Assembly (NCBI GenBank): GCA_025800105.1
Contig: JAOXSG010000484.1
Span: forward strand, 1-45,947
Source of the DNA: Cohaesibacter sp.
GTDB lineage: Bacteria; Pseudomonadota; Alphaproteobacteria; Rhizobiales; Cohaesibacteraceae
Direction: 5' to 3'
Length of the DNA: 45,947 nucleotides
The notes under the pieces were generated by a model. That model searched no databases, had not been told where the DNA came from, and worked only from the letters and a program-made list of their open reading frames with translations. Shown here piece by piece: positions 17,096 through 26,446 of this stretch (position 1 is the first letter of the stretch; every line of letters begins with the position of its first letter). Position numbers and translations under genes: made by a program.

Positions 17096-19228
17096 TCAGT
17101 TCGTCTTTCCATCCTCAGAGCCAGTATCAGTGCCATGCCCTTGTAATTTTTCTTCAATAAAGCCTTCTGCCAATTTGCGTTCTATCTTTTCCAACAGATC
17201 CGGCTTTGGATTGAGGGTTTTCACCCGCTCCCATTGATAGCGTGCTTCATTTTCCCGCCCGACTTGCCAATAGGCATCCCCCAGATGGTCCGTAATGGTG
17301 GGATCTTCAGGGCGCAATTCAACAGCCCGTTCCAAAAAGACCACAGCATCCTCAAATTGCTTGAGGCGATAATGCGCCCAGCCCAGACTGTCGACAAAAA
17401 AGCCATCATAAGGGCGCAAAGCAACTGCTTGGCGGATCATTTCCAACGCCTTGTCCAGATGCAGGCCCCGGTCCACCCAGCTATAGCCAAGATAATTGAG
17501 AACCGTAGGCTGATTGGGGAACAATTCCAGCGCCCGTTGCATATCCGCCTCGGTATTGGGCCATTGCTTGATTTGATCATAGGCCGAGCCACGCAGGAAA
17601 TAAAGCGACCAGTGAATGGTCTGCTCTTTTTCAATTGAGGCAAGACCTTTGGTCAAAACGGCAATGGAGCCTTCAAAATCATCTTCTGCCTGCAAAACCC
17701 GCGCAAGAATAGAGACGCATTCCAGATCACCCGGTTCACTATCCAGCAGATTTTCGAGGCGCTCCACTGCCTCACTGCCACGCTTCAAACGCGACAGGGT
17801 CAGGCCGGATTGACGCTGCGCATCCCGATAAAGCGGGCTGGTTGGTTCAATGGCGTTATAATGAACAAGGGCCTTGTCATCTTGCTCCATACGCTCATTG
17901 AGGCGCGCAAGGGCAAATTGCGTTCTGGCATGATTGGGACGCAAATAATCGGCAAATTGTAAATAAAGCGCGCCCCCTTCCAAAGCCTGTTCTTGCGTCA
18001 AGGCATCGCCAAGGGTGCTGAACAATTCCGCCGCCCCATCCTGTGGCGTGCGAATGAAGCTGGGCGCCTGATCCACCCCGCCATAGGTCAGTTTCAGCCA
18101 TGTTTTCTCATCAAGGCTGGCAGCCCCGGCTAAAAATTTCTCCAAAGCCTCTTTGGCCTGCTTTTTGCGATCGGCTTTCAAAAGCGTACTGATCAAGGCC
18201 TGAGCCGTTGGCAAACTGTTGCTGTCAGCATTGAAACTGGCCTGCAAAAAGGAAATGGCCTTGTCATAATCCTTGGCATAAGCCGCAATCAGCCCCGAAT
18301 GCAGATTGAAGAAAAACTGATCCACTTCCGAACGATCAATATCTGAGAGCAATTGCAAGGCTTGGGGCAGATTATCCTTGCCTTGCGCAATCAGTGACCA
18401 GGATTGCAAAATGGTATGGGTGATCTGGGCAAAAGGGCCATATTGAGCGGAGGCAGACAATAGGCGCGGATTATTCATCCCCCCCCGATGAGACCCCGAC
18501 AGGCCCAAAAGATCGACAGGGCGGGTGACAAGCCCGTCAATGCCTTCTTCAAAACTCTTGCTAGCACTGCTATATGCCTTGGTTTTCAGAGCTTTGACAC
18601 CAAGGGCCAAATGCACCATCGGCTCGATTTTTCTGTCCAGCGCAGAAGACGAAGAAGCTGCGGCTTTTTCAACATCAGAGGCCGCCTTTTGTGCCAACGG
18701 AGCAGGCTCTGTTGGCGTCGGCTTGTTGCGCGGCAAAACGCTTTGCTGAGTGGCTTCTTTCTTTGCCTTGGCTTTTTCCGCTGGCGTCAGGGCTTCATCC
18801 CCTGCCTTGGCTTTTGCCTTTTGCTGCTCTTGTTTGAGCGCATCCTGCCTTGCCCGCTCTTCGGCTTCAGCTTTTGCTTTAGCCATCATCTCAGCCATGC
18901 GATCAGCCAACTCAAAGGCCCGGTCATGATTGCCAACTGCCAAGGTCAGCGCAAAATTACGCTCCAACAAAAGCGGGTTATCCGGCTCCAGAACAAGGGC
19001 TTGCGCATAAAAATGCGCCGCCAGATTAAGGTCTTCCTCTTGCTGGGCAAGCCGTGCAGACAAATAACTGGCAGTTAGATTTTTGGGAAAGTCTTCCAGT
19101 TTTTCAATAATCTGGCTATCACTTTCAATCAGCGCATTGTCTTCATCCGCAGCAAAGGCAGAGGTGACAAGCAGCAGGGATGCAGCGCCAGACAAAAGAA
19201 AACGACGAAAGATATCAACATGCGTCAT
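17096..19228 (-). CDS. Periplasmic TPR-repeat protein
   Basis: 710-residue protein with a signal peptide (MTHVDIFRRFLLSGAASLLLVTSAFAAD) and many tetratricopeptide repeats, so probably a periplasmic or membrane-attached scaffold. TPR units are clear at the start (SYLSARLAQQEEDLNLAAHF, then YAQALVLEPDNPLLLE) and densest near the C-terminus (PNTEADMQRALELFPNQ, ALEMIRQAVALRPYDGF, DAVVFLERAVELRPEDP). A lysine/alanine/glutamate-rich linker (about residues 115-200) splits the repeats. The ATG at 19228 is chosen for the signal peptide. The in-frame TTG at 19258 is an alternative, and no good ribosome site is visible for either. Specific partner unknown. Confidence 0.88.
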   Translation of the reverse strand: MTHVDIFRRFLLSGAASLLLVTSAFAADEDNALIESDSQIIEKLEDFPKNLTASYLSARLAQQEEDLNLAAHFYAQALVLEPDNPLLLERNFALTLAVGNHDRAFELADRMAEMMAKAKAEAEERARQDALKQEQQKAKAKAGDEALTPAEKAKAKKEATQQSVLPRNKPTPTEPAPLAQKAASDVEKAAASSSSALDRKIEPMVHLALGVKALKTKAYSSASKSFEEGIDGLVTRPVDLLGLSGSHRGGMNNPRLLSASAQYGPFAQITHTILQSWSLIAQGKDNLPQALQLLSDIDRSEVDQFFFNLHSGLIAAYAKDYDKAISFLQASFNADSNSLPTAQALISTLLKADRKKQAKEALEKFLAGAASLDEKTWLKLTYGGVDQAPSFIRTPQDGAAELFSTLGDALTQEQALEGGALYLQFADYLRPNHARTQFALARLNERMEQDDKALVHYNAIEPTSPLYRDAQRQSGLTLSRLKRGSEAVERLENLLDSEPGDLECVSILARVLQAEDDFEGSIAVLTKGLASIEKEQTIHWSLYFLRGSAYDQIKQWPNTEADMQRALELFPNQPTVLNYLGYSWVDRGLHLDKALEMIRQAVALRPYDGFFVDSLGWAHYRLKQFEDAVVFLERAVELRPEDPTITDHLGDAYWQVGRENEARYQWERVKTLNPKPDLLEKIERKLAEGFIEEKLQGHGTDTGSEDGKTN

Positions 19229-19604
19229 GGACGAATAGAACCCCAAATCTAGACTCAAACACGATCAGGCCAACAGCGAAAGCTCTCAACAGGAAAAGAG
19301 CCATGCTCCAAAATGAAGCACTGATAAACAGATCTTCAACAAGCATCATCACTGCATGTCTTGTCTCAAAGGATAGGCAAGCAAGCGCCTTGGAATATAC
19401 CTGCTAAGAATCCAGCATGGCTTTTTTAGGGCAAAGGAGCAAGCGCCAACCGCCCCGGACCCACAGGCAGACTGTTTTTTTAAAAGATCCCGATCACAAT
19501 CGGGTTATCGTGAGTCTATGTCCTAACAATAGGGGGATGGTGCAGGAAAGCATAAAATGATATGACAGGCACCCACCTGTCTTTCATAAGACGTAAAGGC
19601 CTGT
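19229..19604. other. Intergenic region upstream of the 2OG oxygenase
   Basis: No gene. Contains a 6-bp hairpin CCCGAT-CACA-ATCGGG at 19489-19504. On the minus strand this is followed by ATCTTTTAAAAAAA, so it could be a weak minus-strand terminator or an operator. A repeat motif at 19511-19526 is listed separately. Promoters for the flanking divergent genes must lie here. Confidence 0.45.
19511..19526. repeat. Short repeat TGAGTCTATGTCCTAA
   Basis: Matches, in inverted orientation, the motif at 20420-20435 at 14 of 16 positions; the related motif at 33331-33346 also shares the TGAGTCTA core. Together the first two copies flank the oxygenase gene. It belongs to the dispersed CTAG-ended repeat family of this window. 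Confidence 0.55.
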
Positions 19605-20423
19605 ATGCCAAAGAAACATTCATTAATTTCCAGAGACAGTCCAATGCAGTTATCTTCTATCATCAATCTGAACAAACACCCGATCAATGAGGCATCCTAT
19701 CGGGCCAAATGCAAGCAACAGATTGATGAAACCGGTGCTTTGATGCTGGACGGCTTTCTCACAGCGCCCGCTATTGAAGCAATCCGTAAGGAAGGCATGG
19801 AAAAAGAAGATCAGGCCTATTTTTGCAAACAACAGCATAATGTCTATTTAACCCCCTCAGATGATGCCTATCCTATGGATCATCCGCGCAATCGTCAGGT
19901 CATTTCGACAAAGGGCTGCATCCCCGATGATGTGATCGAGCCAGCCTCACCGCTGCGCGCATTGTATGAGTCAGATGTCTTTAAAAGCTTCCTGTGCGAA
20001 ATTTTTGAAGAAAGTGCCCTCTATGCCTATGCCGATAGCGTCTCCTCCATCAATCTGCATTATGCCAGAACGGGGCAGGAATTGGGCTGGCATTTCGACA
20101 ATTCATCCTTTGCCATCACCTTGATGATTCAGGAAACAGAAGCCGGTGGTGCTTTCGAATATGTGGCCGATGTGCGCGATGCAGATAAAGGCGAGATGAA
20201 TTTTGCCAAAGTCGGGCGTGTCTTGGATGGCCTAGAGCCGGTCGAAACCCTCAGCGCCGCACCGGGCACGTTAAGCTTGTTTCGTGGGCGTAATTCCATC
20301 CACCGGGTCGCACCCAATGAAGGCGAGCAAACCCGTATGCTGGTCGTGCTGGCCTATAATTCCGAACCCGGCATCGCCTTGTCAGAAAATGCTCGAAAAA
20401 CCTTTTATGGTCGCTTGGATTAG
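19605..20423 (+). CDS. 2-oxoglutarate/Fe(II)-dependent oxygenase, HalD/ArpA-like
   Basis: 272-residue double-stranded beta-helix oxygenase. The iron triad is visible: HFD (H-x-D) in GWHFDNSSFAITLMIQ and the distal histidine in SIHRVAP, followed by the arginine in TRMLVVLAY that would bind 2-oxoglutarate. An aspartate in the HxD position argues for hydroxylation, not halogenation, since related halogenases have glycine there. It resembles small-molecule or amino-acid oxygenases, but the substrate is unknown. AAAGG lies 6 bases before the ATG at 19605; an ATG at 19644 is a second choice. The gene stands alone, flanked by short inverted repeats; its TAG stop is part of the right copy. Confidence 0.85.
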   Translation: MPKKHSLISRDSPMQLSSIINLNKHPINEASYRAKCKQQIDETGALMLDGFLTAPAIEAIRKEGMEKEDQAYFCKQQHNVYLTPSDDAYPMDHPRNRQVISTKGCIPDDVIEPASPLRALYESDVFKSFLCEIFEESALYAYADSVSSINLHYARTGQELGWHFDNSSFAITLMIQETEAGGAFEYVADVRDADKGEMNFAKVGRVLDGLEPVETLSAAPGTLSLFRGRNSIHRVAPNEGEQTRMLVVLAYNSEPGIALSENARKTFYGRLD

Positions 20424-20435
20424 GGCGTAGACTCA
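20420..20435. repeat. Short repeat TTAGGGCGTAGACTCA overlapping the oxygenase stop
   Basis: Inverted partner of 19511-19526 (14 of 16 identical). The extended form TAGGGCGTAGACTCATAAA also matches the minus strand of the 33331 region at 18 of 19 positions. The TAG at 20421-20423 is the stop codon of the oxygenase. Confidence 0.6.
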
Positions 20436-20437
20436 TA

Positions 20438-20464
20438 AAAAAAGCGCGCTTGTCAAAAACGCGC
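20438..20464 (-). terminator. Terminator of the polyprenyl synthase gene
   Basis: On the minus strand GCGCG and CGCGC arms (20464-20460 and 20448-20444) are followed by a run of seven T. It lies 27 bases past the stop of the polyprenyl diphosphate synthase gene. The stem is short (5 bp) with an 11-base loop. Confidence 0.5.
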
Positions 20465-20491
20465 CTTCTGTCATTGCATGATCGTGATGTT

Positions 20492-21523
20492 TTAATGCGC
20501 GCGACTGATGCAAAAATCTACAGCATCAATCAAGGCCGATTTATGGGTGCTATCGGGGAAGACATCCAGAGCCGCAATCGCATTGGCACCTGACTGGCGT
20601 GCCTGTTGCAGCGTATCTGCCAAGGCATTGCTGTCATTGAGCAATGTGATCGCATGGGCAAGATCATTGTCGTCAAATTTGCGTGCTTCCATCACACGCT
20701 TCCAAAAGGCCTTGTCCTCATCCGAGCCGCGCTCATTGGCCAGAATGACGGGAAGCGTGATTTTGCCTTCGCGGAAATCATCCCCCACATTCTTGCCCAG
20801 ATCAGCCGCCGTTCCACCATAATCCAGCGCATCATCAATCAGCTGAAAAGCATTGCCCAATTCCATGCCATAGCTGCGCAAGGCAGAAATCTCTGTCTCT
20901 GGCCGATTGGCCAGAATGGGACCAACTTCAGAGGCCGCAGCAAAAAGGGCAGCGGTCTTGGAGCGAATAACCTCCATATAATCGGCGCGTGTTGTCTTCA
21001 TATTTTGCGCAACAGACAGCTGCAAAACTTCACCTTCCGCAATCACACAAGCAGCAGTGGAGAGCACATCCAGCGCTTGCAGCGACCCAACATCAACCAT
21101 CACGCGGAAGGCTTGGCCCAGCAAAAAATCACCAACCAGAACACTGGCCTGATTGCCCCAGACCATGCGCGCCGCCTGTTTACCGCGCCGCATGTCACTT
21201 TCATCCACCACATCGTCATGCAGCAAGGTGGCTGTATGCATAAACTCAACAGACATGGCCAGTTTGACATGCCCATCCAGCCCCTGCTGGTCCGCATCAT
21301 AGCCGCACATTTGTGCCGCGGCCAATGTCAGCATCGGACGCAAACGCTTGCCACCGGAATCAATCAGATGGTTTGCCACTTCCGGGATCATCTGAACATC
21401 TGACCCGGCTTTTTCCAGAATCAACGCATTGACGCGTTCCATATCCGGGCGAACCAGATCAATCAGCGGCTGAATGCTGGCTTGAGATTTTTTCTTTTGG
21501 TCCATAGAGATCGCAACGCCCAC
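20492..21523 (-). CDS. ispB: Polyprenyl (octa/decaprenyl) diphosphate synthase
   Basis: Trans-prenyltransferase that elongates farnesyl diphosphate with isopentenyl units to make the ubiquinone side chain; alphaproteobacterial members usually give a decaprenyl product. 343 residues. The first aspartate-rich motif is LLHDDVVDESDMRRG and the second is LIDDALDYGG, with GGKRLRPML upstream and FREGKITLPVILA downstream. The start is uncertain: GTG at 21523 or the ATG at 21505 (MDQKKKSQ); neither has a good ribosome site. Ubiquinone is also the acceptor for ETF-QO at the left of the window. The gene is divergent from the DUF2007 gene. Confidence 0.95.
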   Translation of the reverse strand: MGVAISMDQKKKSQASIQPLIDLVRPDMERVNALILEKAGSDVQMIPEVANHLIDSGGKRLRPMLTLAAAQMCGYDADQQGLDGHVKLAMSVEFMHTATLLHDDVVDESDMRRGKQAARMVWGNQASVLVGDFLLGQAFRVMVDVGSLQALDVLSTAACVIAEGEVLQLSVAQNMKTTRADYMEVIRSKTAALFAAASEVGPILANRPETEISALRSYGMELGNAFQLIDDALDYGGTAADLGKNVGDDFREGKITLPVILANERGSDEDKAFWKRVMEARKFDDNDLAHAITLLNDSNALADTLQQARQSGANAIAALDVFPDSTHKSALIDAVDFCISRAH

Positions 21524-21805
21524 AAGCTAGGCTCCAATTATTGGTTCCATCCATCAACTCGGCGCGAGAATAGGGGCGCAATGCCACAACAGCAAGAGCC
21601 GCTAGCCTCTTTTGTGGTTAAATTAAGGTAAATTGTGCGTTTGGTTAAGCGCAGATCGTCTTTATGGCAAAATCACAACCCTCTTTCAGAGAAAATAGAT
21701 CGCGTCAGAGCGTGCCAGAGCGCGCCGAATAGTAAATGATCGCTCTCTTGCTCTTGCCGTGCTGTCAAAAGCTGCTTAGGTTTGCAAGGCATGCAATGCC
21801 TATTC

Positions 21806-22060
21806 ATGGAAGGGAAGAGCCGCTTGAAAGAGCTGATCAAAACAAACAATGCTGTGACACTCTCCTATGTCGAGGCGCTGTTGCGCGATTCCAACATTCC
21901 CTTTCAGGCGCTGGATCTGAATATGAGCACATTGGAAGGATCCTTGGGAATTTTGCCTCGCCGTATTCTGGTGGATGAAGACCATGAAATGCGGGCGCGC
22001 CAATTGATGAAAGATGCCGGACTGGATCATGAGACCAGCCCGGCTTCAAAATCCAGATAG
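21806..22060 (+). CDS. DUF2007-domain small protein
   Basis: Short protein of the DUF2007 family (putative signal-transducing, PII-like fold), function unknown. The sequence RLKELIKTNNAVTLSYVEALLRDSNIPFQAL is typical of the N-terminus, and LPRRILVDEDHEMRARQLM of the C-terminus. The true start may be the TTG at 21824 (giving MKELIKTNN), which fits the family better and has GGAAGGGA about 9 bases upstream. The ATG at 21806 is listed as the longer choice. The next gene, a methyltransferase, begins 30 bases later, an order often conserved in Rhizobiales. Confidence 0.82.
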   Translation: MEGKSRLKELIKTNNAVTLSYVEALLRDSNIPFQALDLNMSTLEGSLGILPRRILVDEDHEMRARQLMKDAGLDHETSPASKSR

Positions 22061-22090
22061 GCCTGAGCCAATAAAACCCAAACTAATAAA

Positions 22091-22936
22091 ATGAGCGAAA
22101 TCAGCTTGCAGCCCTTGATCGAAACCAGCAAATATCTGGCATCCTACAAAGATGTGCCAAGCAATCTTGCCCTGTCGCAAGATCAGTTTCTGGGCGGAAA
22201 ATTCAGCCTCTATCAACCCCAAAAAGGCCATCACCGCTCCGGCACAGATGCCGTGCTGCTGGCCGCTTGTGTGCCGGCCAAACAAGGCGATCTGATTGTG
22301 GACCTTGGGTCAGGCGTTGGCGCTGCCGGTTTGTGTGTGGCGGCCCGTATTGGGAAGATTGATCTGTTGGCGGTGGAATTGGAACCAGAGGTCGCAGCGC
22401 TTGCACACAAAAATATGCATCGCCCCGATTGTCGCCACTTTCTCAACCGCGCCTCCGTCATCAATTGCGATATTGCCTTGCGCGGCGAGGCAAGACAGCA
22501 AGCGGGCCTAAAAGAAAATATGGCCCATCATGTGATTGCCAATCCCCCCTATTATCGCCCGGAAAAATTTCAGACCTCTCCCAATCAGGCCCGTGCCGTT
22601 GCCCATATGTTGACAGAAGAGGGCATGGAGCCATGGTTTCGCACAGCTGTCTCAATTCTGAAAAAAGGTGGCACATTCACTATTGTTCAACGGGCCGATG
22701 AATTGCCGGAATTGCTGCGATTGATGCAAGGGCGCTTTGGTGGCATCACGGTGCAACCCTTCTCTGCTCGAGAAGGAGAAGAGGCGCATCGGGTGGTCAT
22801 TCAGGGCAAAAAACAATCCCGCGCCCCTTTTCGCCTGCTACCCACCATCGCTCTGCATGATGCAGGCAACGACAAACCGGGCCAAAAAGTCGAAGCCATC
22901 CACCGCCATGGCGCAGCCATTGATTTGCAAAATTAG
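22091..22936 (+). CDS. TrmN6-like N6-adenine methyltransferase
   Basis: Class I SAM-dependent methyltransferase resembling tRNA1(Val) A37 N6-methyltransferase (YfiC/TrmN6). The SAM motif is VDLGSGVGAAGLCVAAR (residues 73-89), and the base-flipping/catalytic motif is NPPYY near residue 153. The upstream stretch YQPQKGHHRSGTDAVLLAA is characteristic of the family. 281 residues. It probably methylates tRNA, but the exact substrate position cannot be read from sequence. It is in tandem with the DUF2007 gene and convergent with the M20 hydrolase. Confidence 0.88.
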   Translation: MSEISLQPLIETSKYLASYKDVPSNLALSQDQFLGGKFSLYQPQKGHHRSGTDAVLLAACVPAKQGDLIVDLGSGVGAAGLCVAARIGKIDLLAVELEPEVAALAHKNMHRPDCRHFLNRASVINCDIALRGEARQQAGLKENMAHHVIANPPYYRPEKFQTSPNQARAVAHMLTEEGMEPWFRTAVSILKKGGTFTIVQRADELPELLRLMQGRFGGITVQPFSAREGEEAHRVVIQGKKQSRAPFRLLPTIALHDAGNDKPGQKVEAIHRHGAAIDLQN

Positions 22937-22955
22937 GTTTTCAACCGAATGCCTT

Positions 22956-24146
22956 CTACCCCAATGTTTGCCGAATAATTCTCTCAAAAATCTCAACGCC
23001 GCGTCCGATCAGGGAATCTGGAAAATCAAAATCCGGGTTATGCAATTGAGGCTGTTGTTCGCCAGATCCCAAGAGAAACAGCGTTGAGGGGCAATGATGG
23101 CCAAAAAGACCAAAATCTTCTGAAAAGCGCATCGGCTCGCCCTGATCATGACAGGGAAGGTCCAAAGAGGATAAGGCTTGGGCAACCATCTCTGTGGTCT
23201 CATAAGCATTGGTACAAGCGGCAAATATATCATCATATTCAATACTTAGCGATAGGCCATATTGGACGGCTTGCGCTTTTACCAACTGCTCCGCCTGTTC
23301 AACCAGATCCCCCATTGCCTCATCGCTGACAGTACGCAAGGTCGCCCAGATTTCACCAACCGCAGGCGACACACCAAAAGCAGGCTCACCCATCTGGCAA
23401 TGGGTCAGGGTCACCAGTTTGAAATCCGCATCCAGAGCCTGATCTGGGTCCAGCCCATTGGCAAGCGTTTTCAGCCCGCTCATGCTGGCACATAGGGCCT
23501 CATCAGGTGAGAGGCCATCTTGTGGCATGGAAGCATGAGAGGTTTTGCCCTCAAAGCGAATGCGCATACCGCGCGATGCACAACACATAGAACCGGATTT
23601 CAGCAAAACTTCTCCCAGCCGCAGACCGGGAAGATTATGCAAGGCAAAGGCATAATCTGGCATGAAAGTAGCAAAGCGCTCATCTGCCAAAATAGCCTTG
23701 GCCCCTTTGCCTGTTTCTTCGGCTGGTTGATAGAGCAAAATCACCCGGCCCCGTTTGGGGCGCTGAGCGGCCAACCGCATGGCAAGACCGGTAAGAATGG
23801 CCATATGGCCATCATGGCCACAAAGATGGGCTTTTGTCTCAATTGCCGAGCGATAATCAAGATCGCCAATCTCATCAATGGGAAGGGCATCCAGCTCACA
23901 GCGAAACAAAAGGCTTGGCCCGTCAATGCCGCTGTCAAAACTGGCGACAAGACCGGTTCCTCCCATCATTTTGCCATCAGCCTCCTGCCAAACACCAAGG
24001 CCGGAGACCATTTCATCAGGCTGTAAGGGGCTTAACATGGCCTCTACTGTCTCAGCGGTTTGAACTTCCTCACCAGATAAATCGGGATAGCGATGCAAGC
24101 GTTGTCTAAAGGCAATCAGATCACAAAGTTGAGCATTGGTGAGCAT
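22956..24146 (-). CDS. M20-family amidohydrolase/aminoacylase
   Basis: Zinc-dependent peptidase-like hydrolase of the M20 family (hippurate hydrolase/N-acyl amino acid amidohydrolase type), 396 residues. Metal and catalytic motifs: LFRCELDALPIDE, LCGHDGHMAILTGLA, YQPAEETGKGAKAI with the catalytic Glu pair, and FALHNLPG; a lid domain sits between residues 180 and 290. The ATG at 24146 opens MLTNAQLCDLIAFRQRLHRYPDLSGEE, the usual beginning of the family; an in-frame extension to 24266 is unlikely. Natural substrate unknown. It stands alone between convergent and divergent neighbours. Confidence 0.9.
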   Translation of the reverse strand: MLTNAQLCDLIAFRQRLHRYPDLSGEEVQTAETVEAMLSPLQPDEMVSGLGVWQEADGKMMGGTGLVASFDSGIDGPSLLFRCELDALPIDEIGDLDYRSAIETKAHLCGHDGHMAILTGLAMRLAAQRPKRGRVILLYQPAEETGKGAKAILADERFATFMPDYAFALHNLPGLRLGEVLLKSGSMCCASRGMRIRFEGKTSHASMPQDGLSPDEALCASMSGLKTLANGLDPDQALDADFKLVTLTHCQMGEPAFGVSPAVGEIWATLRTVSDEAMGDLVEQAEQLVKAQAVQYGLSLSIEYDDIFAACTNAYETTEMVAQALSSLDLPCHDQGEPMRFSEDFGLFGHHCPSTLFLLGSGEQQPQLHNPDFDFPDSLIGRGVEIFERIIRQTLG

Positions 24147-24348
24147 AAGGGCAGGTCTTTCCACAGACTGAGAGGAAAATGGGCAAAATAAAGGGCAAGA
24201 GTTCTTTTTTGTGCTGTGTTTGCGCTGATTGCAAGCCAAAAGCGTCCGCCCTCTGGAATTTACCAAACGGCTATCCTAGATAGAGAAAAGACAAGCTGCC
24301 GCCAAAACAGGGGGCAGCTCTTATCGTGCCATTGCATAGGACAAGATC

Positions 24349-25236
24349 GTGAGCCTGAAAAAAAAGCTGAAACAGTTTTTGCCAGAAAAATATCGCAAAG
24401 AGCCAACCATCATTCCCGTGGTGCGCATGACCGGGCCAATCATGGTCGGCAGTCAAATGCGTCCGGGTCTGTCTATGGCATCCGTCGCGGGCCAATTGCA
24501 TAAGGCTTTTTCGATCAAGGACGCCCCGGCAGTTGCTATCGCCATCAACAGTCCCGGCGGCTCCCCCGTACAAAGCCGCCTGATTTATCAGCGCATTCGC
24601 CAATTGGCGGAAGAAAAAGACAAGAAAGTCATCACATTTTGCGAAGATGCTGCCGCATCCGGTGGTTATATGATTGCCATTGCAGGCGATGAAATTGTTG
24701 CCGACCCGAGCTCGATTGTCGGCTCCATTGGCGTGGTGTCCGGTGGGTTTGGCTTTGTGGATGCCATAGAAAAACTGGGCGTGGAGCGCCGCGTCTATAC
24801 CGCAGGCACCCAAAAAGCTATGCTGGATCCGTTCAAGCCGGAAAATCCCGAGCATTTGGCTCATCTCAATGCCTTATTGGAAGATTTGTTCGAAACTTTC
24901 AAGGATTTGGTGCGCAGCCGCCGGGGCGATAAATTGACCAAGGATGAGGATGAGCTGTTCACCGGTGCCTTTTGGACCGGCAAAAAGGGCAAGGACTTTG
25001 GCCTTGTCGACGATCTGGGCGATATGAACGGCTATCTGAAACAAAAATATGGCGAAGAGACAAAGCTCAAGCTCATTTCCAGCAGCGGCGGTTTCTTTTC
25101 GCGTTTGCGGATGCCGGGCATGGGTTTGATGACCCAAACCACAGATCCGGTCGAGCGCATCGCAGCAGGGTTATCTGCTGATGCCATTCTTGCCAGTCTT
25201 GAGGAGCGGGCTTTATGGTCTCGTCTGGGTCTCTAG
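24349..25236 (+). CDS. S49 family serine protease (SppA/SohB-like)
   Basis: Clp-fold serine protease of the signal-peptide-peptidase family. 295 residues with a Ser-Lys dyad: S104 in AAASGGYMIA and K156 in AGTQKAMLDPF. INSPGGSPVQS and SSIVGSIGVVSGG are also family hallmarks. No transmembrane anchor is obvious at the N-terminus (MSLKKKLKQFLPEKYRK is a basic amphipathic stretch), so membrane attachment, if any, would be peripheral. GTG start with AGGA 7 bases upstream. The following DUF418 gene starts inside its 3' end (22-bp overlap), so the two are translationally linked. Confidence 0.92.
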   Translation: MSLKKKLKQFLPEKYRKEPTIIPVVRMTGPIMVGSQMRPGLSMASVAGQLHKAFSIKDAPAVAIAINSPGGSPVQSRLIYQRIRQLAEEKDKKVITFCEDAAASGGYMIAIAGDEIVADPSSIVGSIGVVSGGFGFVDAIEKLGVERRVYTAGTQKAMLDPFKPENPEHLAHLNALLEDLFETFKDLVRSRRGDKLTKDEDELFTGAFWTGKKGKDFGLVDDLGDMNGYLKQKYGEETKLKLISSSGGFFSRLRMPGMGLMTQTTDPVERIAAGLSADAILASLEERALWSRLGL

Positions 25237-26381
25237 AAACTGTAACACAGCCGATATCGACCCAATCCCCGCAAAAAACGCGGTTGGCAGGGTTGGATAT
25301 CGCGCGTTTTCTTGCTTTTGTTGGTATGGTCTTGGTCAATTTCAAATTGGCCGCCAATGCCAGCATCAGCGAGACAAGCCCTCAAATCTTGGTCAGTTTC
25401 TCCAATATGTTAGAAGGGCGCGCCGCCGCGCTCTTTGTCATTTTGGCAGGCCTTGGCATCGGCATAGGCCTCAAAAATGCGCTAGCAAAAGGCAAAGCAA
25501 AATCCGACTTGCGCCTTCGTCAAGCCAAACGCGGGCTTGTGCTGTTTGTCTTTGGACTGCTCAATCTGATCATCTTTGAAGCCGATATCCTGCATTATTA
25601 TGGCCTTTATTTCCTCTGTGCCTGCCTGATCATCGGCATGGGGCGGCGCGCATTGCTCTCACTGTCCTTTGCCATCATCCTGTTCTCACCTGTTCTGATG
25701 CTGATCTGGAATTATGAAACCGGCTGGGATTGGGACAATTTGCATTATCAGGATATGTGGTCCGTGACCGGTTTTATCCGCCATACATTTTATAACGGCT
25801 TTCACCCCATTCTGCCCTGGATTGCATTTTTGCTGCTTGGCATGGCTCTGGCCCAGATGGAGCTGACCAGCACAGCAAAGCGTATACGCATTGCAGCGGC
25901 TGGGGGCATTCTGATGGTGGCTGGCTATGTCTTTGGCCAAATGGGCCAGCAAATTGCAGCCTTGCCGGAACTGGCCAAAGAGGCGGACTTGCTGGAATTG
26001 ATTATGGTGCTGACCAGCACCAGCCCCATGCCACCATCTCCCATTTATATGCTCTCGGCCTCTGGCTCTGCCCTGATCATGGTGGTTATATGTTTGTGGC
26101 TGGGGGAGTGGTTTGGCAAACAAGTCTGGATGCAGCCCATATCCGCAACCGGGCAGCAGGCCCTGACCCTTTATATTGCCCATATCCTGATTGGCATGGG
26201 CGTGATGGAAGAAATGGGCTGGATCAGCGCGACAGGCGCACCCGTGATTGGCCCCGATCTTGGTCTTGTCTTTGCCTATGCCGCTCTTTTCATTCTTTGC
26301 TGCATCCTCTATTCCTTTCTTTGGAAGCGGTATTTTGGCTCAGGACCACTGGAAAGGCTTTTGCGCAAACTGGCATCATAG
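25215..26381 (+). CDS. DUF418-family polytopic membrane protein
   Basis: 388-residue integral membrane protein with about ten hydrophobic helices and the DUF418 pattern: an N-terminal LAGLDIARFLAFVGMVLVNF, and a C-terminal ISATGQQALTLYIAHILIGMGV. The family is related to acyltransferase-like heparan N-acetyltransferase proteins and its role is not established. Overlaps the protease gene by 22 bp, suggesting co-translation. A proteolysis or cell-envelope partner is plausible but not shown. Confidence 0.88.
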   Translation: MVSSGSLETVTQPISTQSPQKTRLAGLDIARFLAFVGMVLVNFKLAANASISETSPQILVSFSNMLEGRAAALFVILAGLGIGIGLKNALAKGKAKSDLRLRQAKRGLVLFVFGLLNLIIFEADILHYYGLYFLCACLIIGMGRRALLSLSFAIILFSPVLMLIWNYETGWDWDNLHYQDMWSVTGFIRHTFYNGFHPILPWIAFLLLGMALAQMELTSTAKRIRIAAAGGILMVAGYVFGQMGQQIAALPELAKEADLLELIMVLTSTSPMPPSPIYMLSASGSALIMVVICLWLGEWFGKQVWMQPISATGQQALTLYIAHILIGMGVMEEMGWISATGAPVIGPDLGLVFAYAALFILCCILYSFLWKRYFGSGPLERLLRKLAS

Positions 26382-26446
26382 CTCTTTTCTGTTGATCCGT
26401 TTCATGGCATAAAATGCGCAAAATCCCACCGAGAAAGGCTCGAAAT

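Noticed and set aside
20606-21403. 265-residue plus-strand ORF
   Set aside because: Antisense to the polyprenyl synthase gene, whose motifs are unambiguous.
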